Positions 1 to 8,663 of a DNA stretch of 28,970 nucleotides are shown one piece after another (position 1 is the stretch's first letter; each line of letters opens with the position of its first letter). The notes below the pieces were generated by a model that made no database searches, had not been told where the DNA came from, and worked only from the letters and a program-made list of their open reading frames with translations. The position numbers and the translations under genes were made by a program. The DNA is from Bacteroidota bacterium (lineage in GTDB: Bacteria; Bacteroidota; Bacteroidia; Chitinophagales; Chitinophagaceae): assembly GCA_023415275.1 (NCBI GenBank), contig JAEZLJ010000118.1, forward strand, positions 1 to 28,970. The letters run 5' to 3'.

Positions 1-290
1 GCACCTCCCTGCGCCAATTGATATTCAGGCAGGTTACCGGGGTTTAGCAATACAAGCTCTTTGGTCACCAGGCCATTGATAGAAACAATGTTATATAACG
101 AACTGGCCCTGCCCAGTGAATAGGTGCGCTGAAGGCCTACTGCCACACCCGTTAAACCGCTGGGAGATGAAAGAACCCTATCTTCCGTAGCCCTGGAAGG
201 GTCGGCATAATCCTTTTTACAAGCCGTTATCGACAATACTGACACAAGCAGTATTGCGAAAGAAAAATATGTTGATTGTTTATGTAGCAT
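1..290 (-). CDS. SusD/RagB-like outer-membrane lipoprotein, N-terminal part (cut by window edge)
   Basis: The minus strand is open from ATG at 290 to the left edge, so only about 96 residues are visible. The protein begins with a lipoprotein signal: a charged start (MLHKQ), a hydrophobic stretch, and the lipobox S-I-T-A-C with Cys24 as the lipidated residue. The mature part (KKDYADPSRATEDRVLSSP, then a SLYNIVS-type helix) resembles SusD/RagB starts, which carry TPR-like helices and bind glycans or other nutrients on the cell surface. It starts 17 nt after the susC-like stop, which is the standard susC-susD order, so it should form the lid of that transporter. The substrate cannot be read from this fragment. 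Family call by context is strong; the C-terminal SusD domain is outside the window. Confidence 0.85.
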   Translation of the reverse strand, partial: MLHKQSTYFSFAILLVSVLSITACKKDYADPSRATEDRVLSSPSGLTGVAVGLQRTYSLGRASSLYNIVSINGLVTKELVLLNPGNLPEYQLAQGG

Positions 291-307
291 GTTCAATTGA
301 TTTAAGA

Positions 308-3300
308 TTAAAACTTGGCTTGAATACCCAAACTGTATGTACGTGGAATGGGCACTGCACCAAAATCAATGCCTCGTAAAATAGTGCTTTGTCCACCGGC
401 ATTTACCTCAGGATCATATCCTTTGTAGTTATCCCAGGAAATAAGGTTTCGTCCACTCAGGGAAACACTAAGATCCTGGAAGATATTTTTGATCTTGCCA
501 AAAGAGTAACCCAGTGATACCTCTCTCAGTTTTACAAAAGAACCATCATCTATCCGCCATTCTTCAATTCCATATACGCCAATTACATAGCCCCTTGGAA
601 TTTCACCTCTTTGCTCTTGCTCTGCCACCTTTCCATTTCCTACACCCTGCCTGGTGCGCCAGTCAGCGTTAAATACATCCACGCCTTGCACCGCATCCAG
701 TTGTACTCTTAAGTTCAACTTCTTATACCCTACCTCGTTCACAAGACTTGCAGTGTAGTCAGGGTTAGGATCTCCAATTACTTTCCTCAATACAACAGTG
801 CCTGTTGTTGATGGCAGGCCATCTGCACCACGTTGTGGTGTATATGTCAAAGGAGAATTTTGAGTTCCTCTTTCTGTAACGGGTATGCCTGATGGATTTT
901 TGATCTGATTGCCGTTATTATCAACAGCAAAGAAGGTTCCATAAAACACGCCAATAGGTTGTCCTTCCAGGATAGCTACAGGTGCGCCTCCATTGGTACT
1001 TAGCAAGGTCAGGGCCTGGCCAATCTTCACTGCCTTATTACGGTTGTGATTGAAAATACCCGTGATATCCCAATGCACATCTGTCTTTCTTACGGGTGCC
1101 ACATTCACAACCACCTCAAATCCCTTATTCTCCAATGAGCCGAAGTTGTCAAGAAGGTTGGAAAATCCTGTAGTGGGTGCAATCACCCTGTTAATCAATA
1201 GATCACTTACTTTCTTGATGTAATAATTGAACTGTAGCCCGAAACGGTTGTTCATAAACGCCATATCCACTCCAAACTCTGTTTCTTGTTGGCGCTCTGG
1301 CTTCACGTGTGTATTGGCAAGTGTAGAACTGGAAAAGAAAGAGGTCTTTCCTAAAAAGGCTATACTGGAATAGCTATTAAACCTGTCATAGGCGCCAATG
1401 CCTGTAAGATTACCCGATTGGCCATATGCCACCCTGAGTTTTAAAAGATCCCACCATTTACTCATGCCGGATTTAGCCCACATGTCAGTTCCTGATATCA
1501 AATAGCTTCCACTTCCTTTCAGGTACACCTGGTTGCGTTCATCTTCTCCAAATACTGATGATCCGTCTACCCTGATAGCACCGGTTAAGAACAAATGATT
1601 CTTGTATTTAAAATTCTGTTGCACATATCCTCCCGAAATGGATAGCTCACCCCTTGCATCCGTTGAAGGCAGTGAAGTACTGGCACCATTTACTGTTTCT
1701 ACAAACGGTGCAAGTCCCCTGCCCTGCAATAACGAATAAGTGGACTTTTCATACTGCAAAGAGTAACCAACTTGTGTAGTTGAAGCCAGGTCTTTGGTAA
1801 TATCGATGTTGTAAGTGCCATTCAACTCATTGTTGATCTGGAAATAATTACTGGTGGCAGTACTGGCATACCCGTTCTGTGCAGGATCAAGACTAATACC
1901 TCCTCCATAAAAACCTGTGTTTACCGGATAGGCAAACGGAGGAATAAATGTTTTCCCATTCTGGGTATAGTTATCTATGCCCATTGTATAGTCAATGGTA
2001 AAGTTCCTGAAAGGCCTGATCTTTAACCCGGCGTTGGCCAGGATGCGATTGGTTTCCTGCCGCTGCTTGATATCTTCTATCACAGATACCGGGTTCACTC
2101 TTTGCCTTTCACCAACTGCTTTGATATTACCCAATGCATCCCTGGTAAATATGTCATGAAAGTTACCAATGATGTTGATGGAATTCAGTGGTGAGAAGAA
2201 GGAGTTGCCATCAGGCTTCTCATTGGAACTGCTATTTACATAATTCAGTCCTAAAGTAAAACTGATCTTATCATTCAAAGCCTGGTCAAGATTACTCCTG
2301 AAGCTGTATCGCTTGAAATCCGTATTTCTTACTATGCCCTGGTTGTAGAAATAGGAGCCTGACACGTAATATTTTGTTCTGTCCCTGCCACCGCTTACTG
2401 AAACATTGTTGTCAGTACCTATGCCCTTTCTGAATATGTAATCCTGGTAATCATACCTGGTTACAGGAGTGGTGGTGGTTTGCAATGGAGAGGTGATCAC
2501 GTCCTGTGTAAATGTATCAGGTGAACCGCCAAATTTCACAGGCGAGTTATTGACAGGCACTTTTTTCCTTAATTCATTGCGCATCACGCTGGTTGAAAAA
2601 CTGACTACCGGTGTACCTGCACTTCCGCGCTTGGTAAATATTTGAACCACACCTGCGTTGGCCCTGGATCCATAAATGGCAGCCGCGGCAGCACCATTCA
2701 ACACTTCAATCCTTTCTATATCGGCAGGATTGATATCAGCCAGCCTGTTTTGGCCAATGGTTCCTACAAAATTCTGCCCGTCATAGTTACCCGAGGTATT
2801 CGTGACCCTCGTGGTAGCATTGTTCACAATGATCCCATCAACAATATAAAGGGGTTCAGAGGAACTGCTGATTGAGCTGATACCTCTCAATCTGACAGAA
2901 ATCCCACCTCCCGGATCTCCATTATTTTGTACAATCTGGGCCCCTGCGGTTTTGCCCTGCAATGCAGCCAGCACATTACCCGTGGCACCCTTTGTCAGTT
3001 CGTCAGCTTTTACAGTGCTTATATAACTACCTAACTGGCGCCTAGTAGTTCCTTGAGAAGTTCCGGTCACCACTACTTCATCCATCTTTAAAAAGTCCTG
3101 GGCTAACTGGGCATCAGCGGTGTAAGTGCCGTCGCTTCCCACCTGTATGGATTTGGTAGTGCCCTTAAACCCAACACCGGAGAAAATAAGCTCGTATAGC
3201 CCGGGCTTCAAACTTGACTGGATCGAATAATTCCCTGATGCATCTGTTGTGGTTCCCAATGTTGTATTGCGCACCGTAACAGAGATGTCAGGGATACCCT

Positions 3301-3427
3301 TATTTTCCTCGTTAGTTACTTTACCGCTGATACGCACCTGGGCCCATACCATTAATGAAAAACATTGAAAAAGGATTAGAAGGGAAACATATCTATGCCT
3401 CCCTGGAATAGCAGTGTGTTCAATCAT
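308..3427 (-). CDS. SusC/RagA-family TonB-dependent outer-membrane transporter
   Basis: A 1039-residue protein that imports large nutrients through the outer membrane using TonB energy, with the SusD-like lipoprotein downstream as partner. In order: a signal peptide ending near residue 30 (..SLMVWAQ), a carboxypeptidase-regulatory-like Ig domain at about 32-110, the TonB-linked box DEVVVTG at 116-122, a plug domain at about 130-240 (SVRLRG, PLYIVDG), then a beta-barrel ending in Phe, as expected for BAM insertion. I chose ATG at 3427; two codons upstream lies only a TTG. No anti-sigma or ECF sigma gene is next to it, so the regulator is not visible. Substrate unknown: no glycoside hydrolase or peptidase gene is adjacent on this side. 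Confidence 0.95.
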   Translation of the reverse strand: MIEHTAIPGRHRYVSLLILFQCFSLMVWAQVRISGKVTNEENKGIPDISVTVRNTTLGTTTDASGNYSIQSSLKPGLYELIFSGVGFKGTTKSIQVGSDGTYTADAQLAQDFLKMDEVVVTGTSQGTTRRQLGSYISTVKADELTKGATGNVLAALQGKTAGAQIVQNNGDPGGGISVRLRGISSISSSSEPLYIVDGIIVNNATTRVTNTSGNYDGQNFVGTIGQNRLADINPADIERIEVLNGAAAAAIYGSRANAGVVQIFTKRGSAGTPVVSFSTSVMRNELRKKVPVNNSPVKFGGSPDTFTQDVITSPLQTTTTPVTRYDYQDYIFRKGIGTDNNVSVSGGRDRTKYYVSGSYFYNQGIVRNTDFKRYSFRSNLDQALNDKISFTLGLNYVNSSSNEKPDGNSFFSPLNSINIIGNFHDIFTRDALGNIKAVGERQRVNPVSVIEDIKQRQETNRILANAGLKIRPFRNFTIDYTMGIDNYTQNGKTFIPPFAYPVNTGFYGGGISLDPAQNGYASTATSNYFQINNELNGTYNIDITKDLASTTQVGYSLQYEKSTYSLLQGRGLAPFVETVNGASTSLPSTDARGELSISGGYVQQNFKYKNHLFLTGAIRVDGSSVFGEDERNQVYLKGSGSYLISGTDMWAKSGMSKWWDLLKLRVAYGQSGNLTGIGAYDRFNSYSSIAFLGKTSFFSSSTLANTHVKPERQQETEFGVDMAFMNNRFGLQFNYYIKKVSDLLINRVIAPTTGFSNLLDNFGSLENKGFEVVVNVAPVRKTDVHWDITGIFNHNRNKAVKIGQALTLLSTNGGAPVAILEGQPIGVFYGTFFAVDNNGNQIKNPSGIPVTERGTQNSPLTYTPQRGADGLPSTTGTVVLRKVIGDPNPDYTASLVNEVGYKKLNLRVQLDAVQGVDVFNADWRTRQGVGNGKVAEQEQRGEIPRGYVIGVYGIEEWRIDDGSFVKLREVSLGYSFGKIKNIFQDLSVSLSGRNLISWDNYKGYDPEVNAGGQSTILRGIDFGAVPIPRTYSLGIQAKF

Positions 3428-3499
3428 AAACAAAGCAGTTTAAATGAAGAATCTTTCTTTAAATTACCGCTTTCTATGAATATCCCTCTACCTTCTGTA

Positions 3500-4012
3500 C
3501 TATTTATTTGAAAGTTTCTTCAAATTGTTCAATCCCTGCTCCATCATCCTTCCATAGGTACCCTCGTAAAGCAAACTGCCGAACTTTTGCCATGGATACC
3601 AGGACAATTGAAAATCCATATACCATTGAAGTGTAATCGAATCCGTGGAGGCATGGTGATAAAGTTTCCATCCACTTAGCAATGCTCTTTTTCCAGGTTG
3701 CTGCATATGGTATAATACCTCCGAATCATTATCCAAACGTGGTGTGATCACCAGTGTCCTGTTGCGATTGGTTGAATCCTGCATAAAAGCAGGATGCCAT
3801 TGAGGCCAGGTATTTTTGTTTCGAACGTAATAAAGAATGGATTCGTTGGTACCGCTCATGTTGATAGCTTTTGACAGCCTGATATGTGATGGAATGAGCA
3901 GGGAAATACCTGTAACCACCAGGAAAAGAAAAATGAAGCTTATGATACCAAGTTTGATCAGTTGCACAATAGTAAATTTATTCCCAGCGAAATACTCTCG
4001 CTGTGATAGCAT
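3500..4012 (-). CDS. SRPBCC-like protein with N-terminal membrane anchor
   Basis: A 170-residue protein with one strong membrane helix at about residues 20-42 (IISFIFLFLVVTGISLLIP), then a domain of about 120 residues. The pattern of that domain (INMSG..SILYYVRNKNTWPQWHPAF near the start, amphipathic C-terminal helix) resembles the SRPBCC/polyketide-cyclase superfamily, which binds hydrophobic ligands. The first 35 nt overlap the end of the upstream ABC-2 permease gene, so the two are probably translated together. No catalytic motif is visible and the function is unknown. The fold call is by pattern only; a profile search with the domain alone would test it. Confidence 0.65.
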   Translation of the reverse strand: MLSQREYFAGNKFTIVQLIKLGIISFIFLFLVVTGISLLIPSHIRLSKAINMSGTNESILYYVRNKNTWPQWHPAFMQDSTNRNRTLVITPRLDNDSEVLYHMQQPGKRALLSGWKLYHHASTDSITLQWYMDFQLSWYPWQKFGSLLYEGTYGRMMEQGLNNLKKLSNK

Positions 4013-5084
4013 AAATAAATATTCCCCAGACAGCCAGGATCAATATCTGTGGCCAGCAGCTTGAAAGTGATGCTCCCTCAAAAGCTACATTTCGCATGGC
4101 ATCGTTCAGGGCTGTCAGAGGAAGGAATTGAATGATGGGTTGTAAAAATGCGGGTAAGGCTGTCTTTGAGAAAAATGTTCCGGATAAGAAATATTGAGGG
4201 AACATAAAGAGGTTGGCATATATAGGAATGACATTCTGGTTCTTAGCAATGCCCGTTATAAAAAAGCCGAATCCCATAAATACAAGCAATGCCAGGAAGC
4301 TCAGGAAGATCATATCCAGGAAGGTGAAAAATCCATTCGCCAAAGTGAAATGATAACCATAATAACCAAAAGCTATGAGCACTACAACAGTCATTAATTG
4401 GAAAAGCACCTTGGCCAGGCTTTCGCCAAGAATGATATACTCTTTTTTCACCGGTGTGGAATACATGCGTTTCAGCACCAGGGTCTCCCTTAAAGAATAA
4501 AAGCTGAATGCAATGCCAAAGACTGCCGCACCTATCAGTGAAAAACCGATCATACCCGGTAAAAAGAAGTCTATCATGCGATACCTTCTGCCCCCTTCTA
4601 CCATCGTCTGGCTCACAGTGGCAATCGTAGGCCTGTTGGGATAGGTCACACTATCTATGCCGGTGATACTGGCATTAAGCGCTGAAATCAGCAGCCCAAA
4701 ATCTTTCTGTCCTGCCGGCGACGTTCTCAGGTGTATATCATAAGGAGCATGTTGTGCCGTATCCCTGTGCCTTGTCACGCTGATCACTGCTGTCACCCTG
4801 CCTTTTCTCAGTTCATCCTCCACATCCTTTTTATTTTCATCTACAAAGTGCAACACCGGGTTATGCAGTAACATATGGGAAACAAGATTGTTGCTGTCCA
4901 CTTCTTTTTCCCAGGCCACGTCAACTTTGGGTGCTCCATTGCCACCCAGCGACCCGAATATCCATATCAGTACAATAGGAAAAAATAAACTGAAAAATAT
5001 TGATTGCGGGCTTCTGAAAGTAGCTTTCAAGCTTGCCTTTGTGATGGCCAGCATGGCCCTGACCTGGCTATAAGGTTGTGGCAT
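3978..5084 (-). CDS. ABC-2 type transporter permease
   Basis: A 368-residue integral membrane protein with ABC-2 topology. It has a cytoplasmic start, one helix at about 28-46 (FFSLFFPIVLIWIFGSL), a large extracytoplasmic domain at about 50-175, then five helices in the C-terminal half with an export-permease-like segment (YIILGESLAKVLFQLM). Such permeases export lipids, drugs or polymers, driven by a separate ATPase. No ATP-binding subunit is encoded nearby, so it must be supplied in trans or lie outside the window. The ATG at 5084 is used; an internal ATG at 5054 is also possible. It shares a 35-nt overlap with the SRPBCC-like gene and has a good candidate promoter at 5210-5241. Confidence 0.85.
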   Translation of the reverse strand: MPQPYSQVRAMLAITKASLKATFRSPQSIFFSLFFPIVLIWIFGSLGGNGAPKVDVAWEKEVDSNNLVSHMLLHNPVLHFVDENKKDVEDELRKGRVTAVISVTRHRDTAQHAPYDIHLRTSPAGQKDFGLLISALNASITGIDSVTYPNRPTIATVSQTMVEGGRRYRMIDFFLPGMIGFSLIGAAVFGIAFSFYSLRETLVLKRMYSTPVKKEYIILGESLAKVLFQLMTVVVLIAFGYYGYHFTLANGFFTFLDMIFLSFLALLVFMGFGFFITGIAKNQNVIPIYANLFMFPQYFLSGTFFSKTALPAFLQPIIQFLPLTALNDAMRNVAFEGASLSSCWPQILILAVWGIFIYAITARVFRWE

Positions 5085-5209
5085 GTATCAGTGTAAGTGT
5101 AAATGCAATTATTAAGAGTTTATTTTATTCCCTCCCCCAAAGAACACCGGTTGCCAGCATATTGCCTGACAGCCATGGAACCCTGGATGGGTCTTCTTAA
5201 TAAGCGCAG

Positions 5210-5241
5210 CAAAAGTAGTATTAATGTGTAATGAAATCAAA
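5210..5241 (-). promoter_or_regulatory. Candidate Bacteroidetes-type promoter for the ABC permease gene
   Basis: On the minus strand TTTG (5241-5238) is followed after exactly 20 nt by TACTTTTG (5217-5210), matching the known Bacteroidetes consensus TTTG-N19-21-TAnnTTTG. The -33 element lies inside the last codons of sppA. A transcript from here would have a leader of roughly 120 nt before ATG 5084. Inference from consensus only. Confidence 0.6.
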
Positions 5242-6969
5242 AGGCAGCCTTGCCTGTATAGTGCCCGTCATTTCTTTAATGCGCACCATTTGCTGATAGA
5301 TCCTGAAATTTTCAGCTCCTACCTGCTGCTTGATCATAGCTTCCGGTTCTGATTTCTTTTTATTAAGCAGTTCATTGATCCAGCTCTGACGCTCGGGATA
5401 TTCCCTGATACCATAACTATCCAATTTGGCCATCCGCGATGCACAATTAATGGCATCCTGCAAATTACCCAGCTTATCTACCAGTCCTATTTGCAGGGCA
5501 TCCTCCCCACTCCATACGCGACCCTGGGCAATGCTGTCAATAAAGGCTACGTCTTTCTTCCTACCCTGTGCTACTCTTTGCTTGAATTGCATATAGATGC
5601 GGTCCACTCCGGCCTGCACCAGCCTTTGCTCTGTTTCGTTCAATGGCCTGTACACATTGCCGGCATCTGCGTAAGGAGCAGTCTTTACTCCATCGAAAGT
5701 AACTCCCAGCTTATCCTTGAAAAAGCTTTCCATATTAGGAATGATCCCGAATACGCCTATAGATCCAGTAATAGTGTTTGGATTGGCAAAAATACTGTCA
5801 GCACCACATGAGATATAATACCCACCAGAGGCGGCTACATCACCAAAGCTTACCACCACGGGTTTATGATCTGCCTTTGCCAGTTGTAATTCTCTCCAAA
5901 TATTCTCACTGGCCAGTGCACTTCCGCCTCCCGAATTTACCCTGAGCACAATCCCCTTTACTGATTTGTCCAAACGCGCCTTACGGATAATATCACGGAA
6001 ATGATCACCGCCAATATTATTGCTCGAACCCATTCCATCAACAATATCTCCTTCAGCATAGATTACGGCAATGCGGTCACTACCAGTTTTTCTCAGGCTC
6101 ACGCTTTCATAATAACTGTTCATTGGCAGCATATTCATCTTATCATATTTGCCAATGCCTAATTTCCTTTTGATCTCATCTTTCACCTGGTCATCATATT
6201 TCACCTCGTCTATCAGTTTATGACTCACTGCATCCTGCGGGGTTTGTATGGTGGCATTGTTAGCAAGGCCATGTAATGTAGCTGTATCTATCCCCCTTGA
6301 TTGACCAGCCTGCACCAAAAAATACCGATACATATCTCCCAGCCACTCCAGCGTCTGCAACCTGTTCTCCGGTGTCATCTTATCCACCCTGAAAATCTCG
6401 GTGGCACTTTTAAATTTGCCCGCATAAAATATCTGGGCTTTTATTTCCAGCTTATCCAGCGTTCCTTTCAGAAAGGGCAGTGTAACACTATAGCCGCTCC
6501 ACTCCAGTTGTCCTGCAGGATTAACATAAACTTTATTAGCGGCACTGGCAATGAAGTAGGCTTGTTGAGACATTACATCTCCATGGGCCAGCACAAACTT
6601 TTTTGACTTTTTGAAATCCAGCAGCGCATTGCGGATCTCATTGCTCGATGCAAAACTGTTGGCATTATTGTCTGCCTTAATATAAATGCCCGCAATATTA
6701 TCATCATCTTTAGCATGCTGTATCAAACGTATCACATCAAATAATCCCGGAACATCATCCTGCTGCGAAAGTGCCTGTAAGGGCGCATTCTCACGCTGCT
6801 CTTTGAAATGCTGGCCCAGGTCAAGTAAGAGCACAGAATTTTTAGCCACCTCAGGTTTTTCTTTCGAGGTAAACTGGCTCACCACTGCCAGTAACAGGAA
6901 TATGGCCACCAGGCAAAAAACTATAATAGAAAGCAGGGAGGCAAAGAACATCTTAAAGAAGCTACTCAT
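5221..6969 (-). CDS. sppA: Signal peptide peptidase SppA, 67-kDa type
   Basis: A 582-residue protein with the length and tandem-repeat layout of E. coli SppA, which degrades cleaved signal peptides in the inner membrane. A membrane helix spans about 8-30. The N-terminal half carries the proposed catalytic Lys187 (GKFKSATE, equivalent to E. coli K209). The C-terminal half carries the nucleophile Ser381 in VAASGGYYIS, preceded by VNSGGGSALASE. Together they give the Ser-Lys dyad split between the two halves. It is divergent from folK with a 59-nt gap. A candidate promoter at 6996-7027 reaches to within one base of the folK start codon. Confidence 0.95.
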   Translation of the reverse strand: MSSFFKMFFASLLSIIVFCLVAIFLLLAVVSQFTSKEKPEVAKNSVLLLDLGQHFKEQRENAPLQALSQQDDVPGLFDVIRLIQHAKDDDNIAGIYIKADNNANSFASSNEIRNALLDFKKSKKFVLAHGDVMSQQAYFIASAANKVYVNPAGQLEWSGYSVTLPFLKGTLDKLEIKAQIFYAGKFKSATEIFRVDKMTPENRLQTLEWLGDMYRYFLVQAGQSRGIDTATLHGLANNATIQTPQDAVSHKLIDEVKYDDQVKDEIKRKLGIGKYDKMNMLPMNSYYESVSLRKTGSDRIAVIYAEGDIVDGMGSSNNIGGDHFRDIIRKARLDKSVKGIVLRVNSGGGSALASENIWRELQLAKADHKPVVVSFGDVAASGGYYISCGADSIFANPNTITGSIGVFGIIPNMESFFKDKLGVTFDGVKTAPYADAGNVYRPLNETEQRLVQAGVDRIYMQFKQRVAQGRKKDVAFIDSIAQGRVWSGEDALQIGLVDKLGNLQDAINCASRMAKLDSYGIREYPERQSWINELLNKKKSEPEAMIKQQVGAENFRIYQQMVRIKEMTGTIQARLPFDFITH

Positions 6970-6995
6970 ATCGGGTTCATTCAGTTTGTAAAAAT

Positions 6996-7027
6996 AAAAG
7001 ATATTTGATGCCTATTGAATAAACAAA
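6996..7027 (-). promoter_or_regulatory. Candidate promoter for sppA
   Basis: On the minus strand TTTG (7027-7024) and TATCTTTT (7003-6996) are separated by 20 nt. This fits the Bacteroidetes -33/-7 pattern with one mismatch in the last base of the -7 element. It gives a leader of about 20 nt before the sppA ATG at 6969. The -33 element lies immediately upstream of the divergent folK ATG at 7029. Confidence 0.55.
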
Positions 7028-7028
7028 T

Positions 7029-7511
7029 ATGAGCCCGGTTTATTTACTGATAGGTGGAAATATGGGAAACAGGATGGAATACTTGCAGTTGGCCACAAAT
7101 GCCATTCACCAACAGGCCGGCAGGATCATATCCGGTTCCGCCATTTATGAAACTGAAGCATGGGGATTGACCAACCAGGATAAATTCCTTAACCAGGCCT
7201 TATGCATAGAGACCCTATTACCTCCCAAGGAGTTGTTACAAATACTATTACAGATTGAAGAGGATATGGGAAGAAAAAGAGAAACCAGGTATGGCCCGCG
7301 CATAATAGATATTGATATCCTGTTCTATGGCCAGGAGATCATACGCGAGCCGCATTTAAAAATCCCACATCCCGAAATTCAGAACCGTCGCTTTGCCCTT
7401 CAGTGCCTCGACGACATTGCCCCGGAATTTCGCCACCCCGTATTGCACAAAACCATTGCCCAATTGCTGGCCGAATGTGCAGACCCATTGATGGTGAATA
7501 AATTTAATTGA
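7029..7511 (+). CDS. folK: 2-amino-4-hydroxy-6-hydroxymethyldihydropteridine diphosphokinase (HPPK)
   Basis: A 160-residue HPPK of normal length. It transfers pyrophosphate from ATP to 6-hydroxymethyl-7,8-dihydropterin in cytoplasmic folate synthesis. Visible motifs are the N-terminal YLLIGGNMGNR strand-loop, ETEAWG, FLNQA, the basic loop GRKRETRYGPR, and the magnesium-binding RIIDIDILFYG with Asp94 and Asp96 (E. coli D95 and D97). The C-terminal IPHPEIQNRRFAL pterin-pocket segment is also present. The ATG at 7029 gives a full-length start. The deoxynucleoside kinase gene follows 135 nt downstream; this pairing is familiar in Bacteroidetes. Confidence 0.97.
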   Translation: MSPVYLLIGGNMGNRMEYLQLATNAIHQQAGRIISGSAIYETEAWGLTNQDKFLNQALCIETLLPPKELLQILLQIEEDMGRKRETRYGPRIIDIDILFYGQEIIREPHLKIPHPEIQNRRFALQCLDDIAPEFRHPVLHKTIAQLLAECADPLMVNKFN

Positions 7512-7538
7512 CCACATGCGTCAACAATCTTTATTTTG
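7508..7538 (+). promoter_or_regulatory. Candidate promoter for the deoxynucleoside kinase gene
   Basis: TTG (7508-7510, at the folK stop codon) is followed after 20 nt by TTATTTTG (7531-7538), one mismatch from TAnnTTTG. The leader to ATG 7647 would be about 100 nt. Consensus match only. Confidence 0.4.
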
Positions 7539-7646
7539 CCGCCTCAGACCATAACCAATGACCAGGATTAACTGATAAGCTCCTGATAGAGGTCCGGCAG
7601 ATCTACTGGAGAGGCAGCAGCCACAAAGGACAAGTGGGCAAATAAT

Positions 7647-8279
7647 ATGAAGTACACATTTATTACGATTGAAGGAAATATTGGAGCAGGCAAAACAACA
7701 TTGTCACACCTGCTGGCCAAACAATTTAATGCACGCCTGGTGCTGGAGCAGTTTGCCGACAATCCCTTCCTTCCCAAGTTCTATGAGAATCCACAACAGT
7801 ATGCCTTCCCGCTGGAGCTGTTCTTTATGGCTGAACGCTTTAAACAATTGAAAGAATTGATCCAGCAGAAAGATCTTTTTCAAAACCTGACCATATCTGA
7901 TTATCTTTTTACCAAATGCCTGTTATTTGCCAAGATCAATTTGTCTGAAGAAGAGTTCAGGTTGTATCAACGTCTCTTTGACATCATGTACCAACAACTG
8001 GTACAGCCCGAACTGTTGATCTACCTGCATGCACCCGTAGCCAAGCTGCAGCAAAATATCAAAAAGCGAAACCGCCCCTACGAACAACAGATCCCGGACG
8101 ATTATCTTTTCAGCATACAGGAAACCTATACGCATTATATCAAACAACATAATCTTAAGACCATTTATGTGGATGTATCCAATGCTGACTTCCTTGGCAA
8201 CCCCGAGCACCTGCAAGTGATCATTGACGCCCTCGATAAAGAATATCCCGAAGGACAGCATTATGTCAGCCTGCCGTGA
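7647..8279 (+). CDS. Deoxynucleoside kinase family protein
   Basis: A 210-residue cytoplasmic kinase of the dNK/dGK/dCK family, which phosphorylates deoxynucleosides for nucleotide salvage. The P-loop EGNIGAGKT lies at residues 9-17. It is followed by a substrate-pocket segment (LVLEQFADNPFLPKFY), ELFFMAERFKQLKEL, a central SDYLFTKCLLFA segment where many family members have the DRS/ERS motif, and a lid-like basic stretch KKRNRPYEQ. Which nucleoside it prefers cannot be told from the sequence. An AAGGACAAG stretch upstream of ATG 7647 may help initiation. Confidence 0.93.
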   Translation: MKYTFITIEGNIGAGKTTLSHLLAKQFNARLVLEQFADNPFLPKFYENPQQYAFPLELFFMAERFKQLKELIQQKDLFQNLTISDYLFTKCLLFAKINLSEEEFRLYQRLFDIMYQQLVQPELLIYLHAPVAKLQQNIKKRNRPYEQQIPDDYLFSIQETYTHYIKQHNLKTIYVDVSNADFLGNPEHLQVIIDALDKEYPEGQHYVSLP

Positions 8280-8526
8280 GAGGGAAGGCAAAAGGAGGAG
8301 AATAGAAATGTAAAATGCAAAATGTAAAATGAAAAAATAGTTGACAGGTTAATGGGTTTATAAATTGGCAAGGTTAGTACTAAATTGTCATTGATTCTCC
8401 CATCATTGCCCACCCTCCGAACTTAATTTCCTATCCCTGAAAATTGAACATAGACCGTTGAAAATTGAAAATTTTCGTTCGTTGACCTAAGATAAGCCCG
8501 CTATCCACCATCCTCTTCCACTTAAT

Positions 8527-8646
8527 CCTTCGACATTCGATATTCCTTGTTCAATATTCTGCGGTTCCCTTCCCTTCGACATTCGATATTCCTTGTTCGA
8601 TATTCTGCGGTTCCCTCCTCCTTGTTCGATATTCTGCGGTTCTCCT
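8527..8646 (+). repeat. 46-bp tandem repeat, two full units and one partial
   Basis: Units start at 8527 and 8573 and contain TTCGACATTCGATATTCC, TTGTTCRATATTCTGCGG and TTCCCT, differing by a single base over 44 positions. A third, 5'-truncated copy covers 8620-8646. I recognise similar CATTCGATATTCCTTGTTCGATATTC motifs as dispersed repeats of Bacteroidetes genomes (from memory, not searched). The array stops 17 nt before the MFS gene ATG. Confidence 0.85.
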
Positions 8647-8649
8647 GGC

Positions 8650-8657
8650 TATCTTTG
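8650..8657 (+). promoter_or_regulatory. TATCTTTG -7-like element before the MFS gene
   Basis: TATCTTTG is a perfect TAnnTTTG match six bases before the chosen ATG at 8664. No TTG lies 19-21 nt upstream, so only the -7 half is supported. If used, the transcript would be nearly leaderless or start inside the gene. Confidence 0.35.
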
Positions 8658-8663
8658 CCCCTC

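Larger units (their letters stand above)
8280..8663 (+). other. Intergenic region rich in short repeats
   Basis: No convincing gene. It holds an AT-rich run of near-repeated words (AAAATGCAAAATGTAAAATG at about 8311-8330), a GAAAATTGAA-type word repeated at about 8439 and 8460, and then the 46-bp repeats at 8527-8646. The region looks like the degenerate repeat-laden spacer common in these genomes. Confidence 0.6.

Noticed and set aside
8547..8663. 39-residue N-terminal extension of the MFS protein
   Set aside because: It is a translation of the 46-bp repeats.
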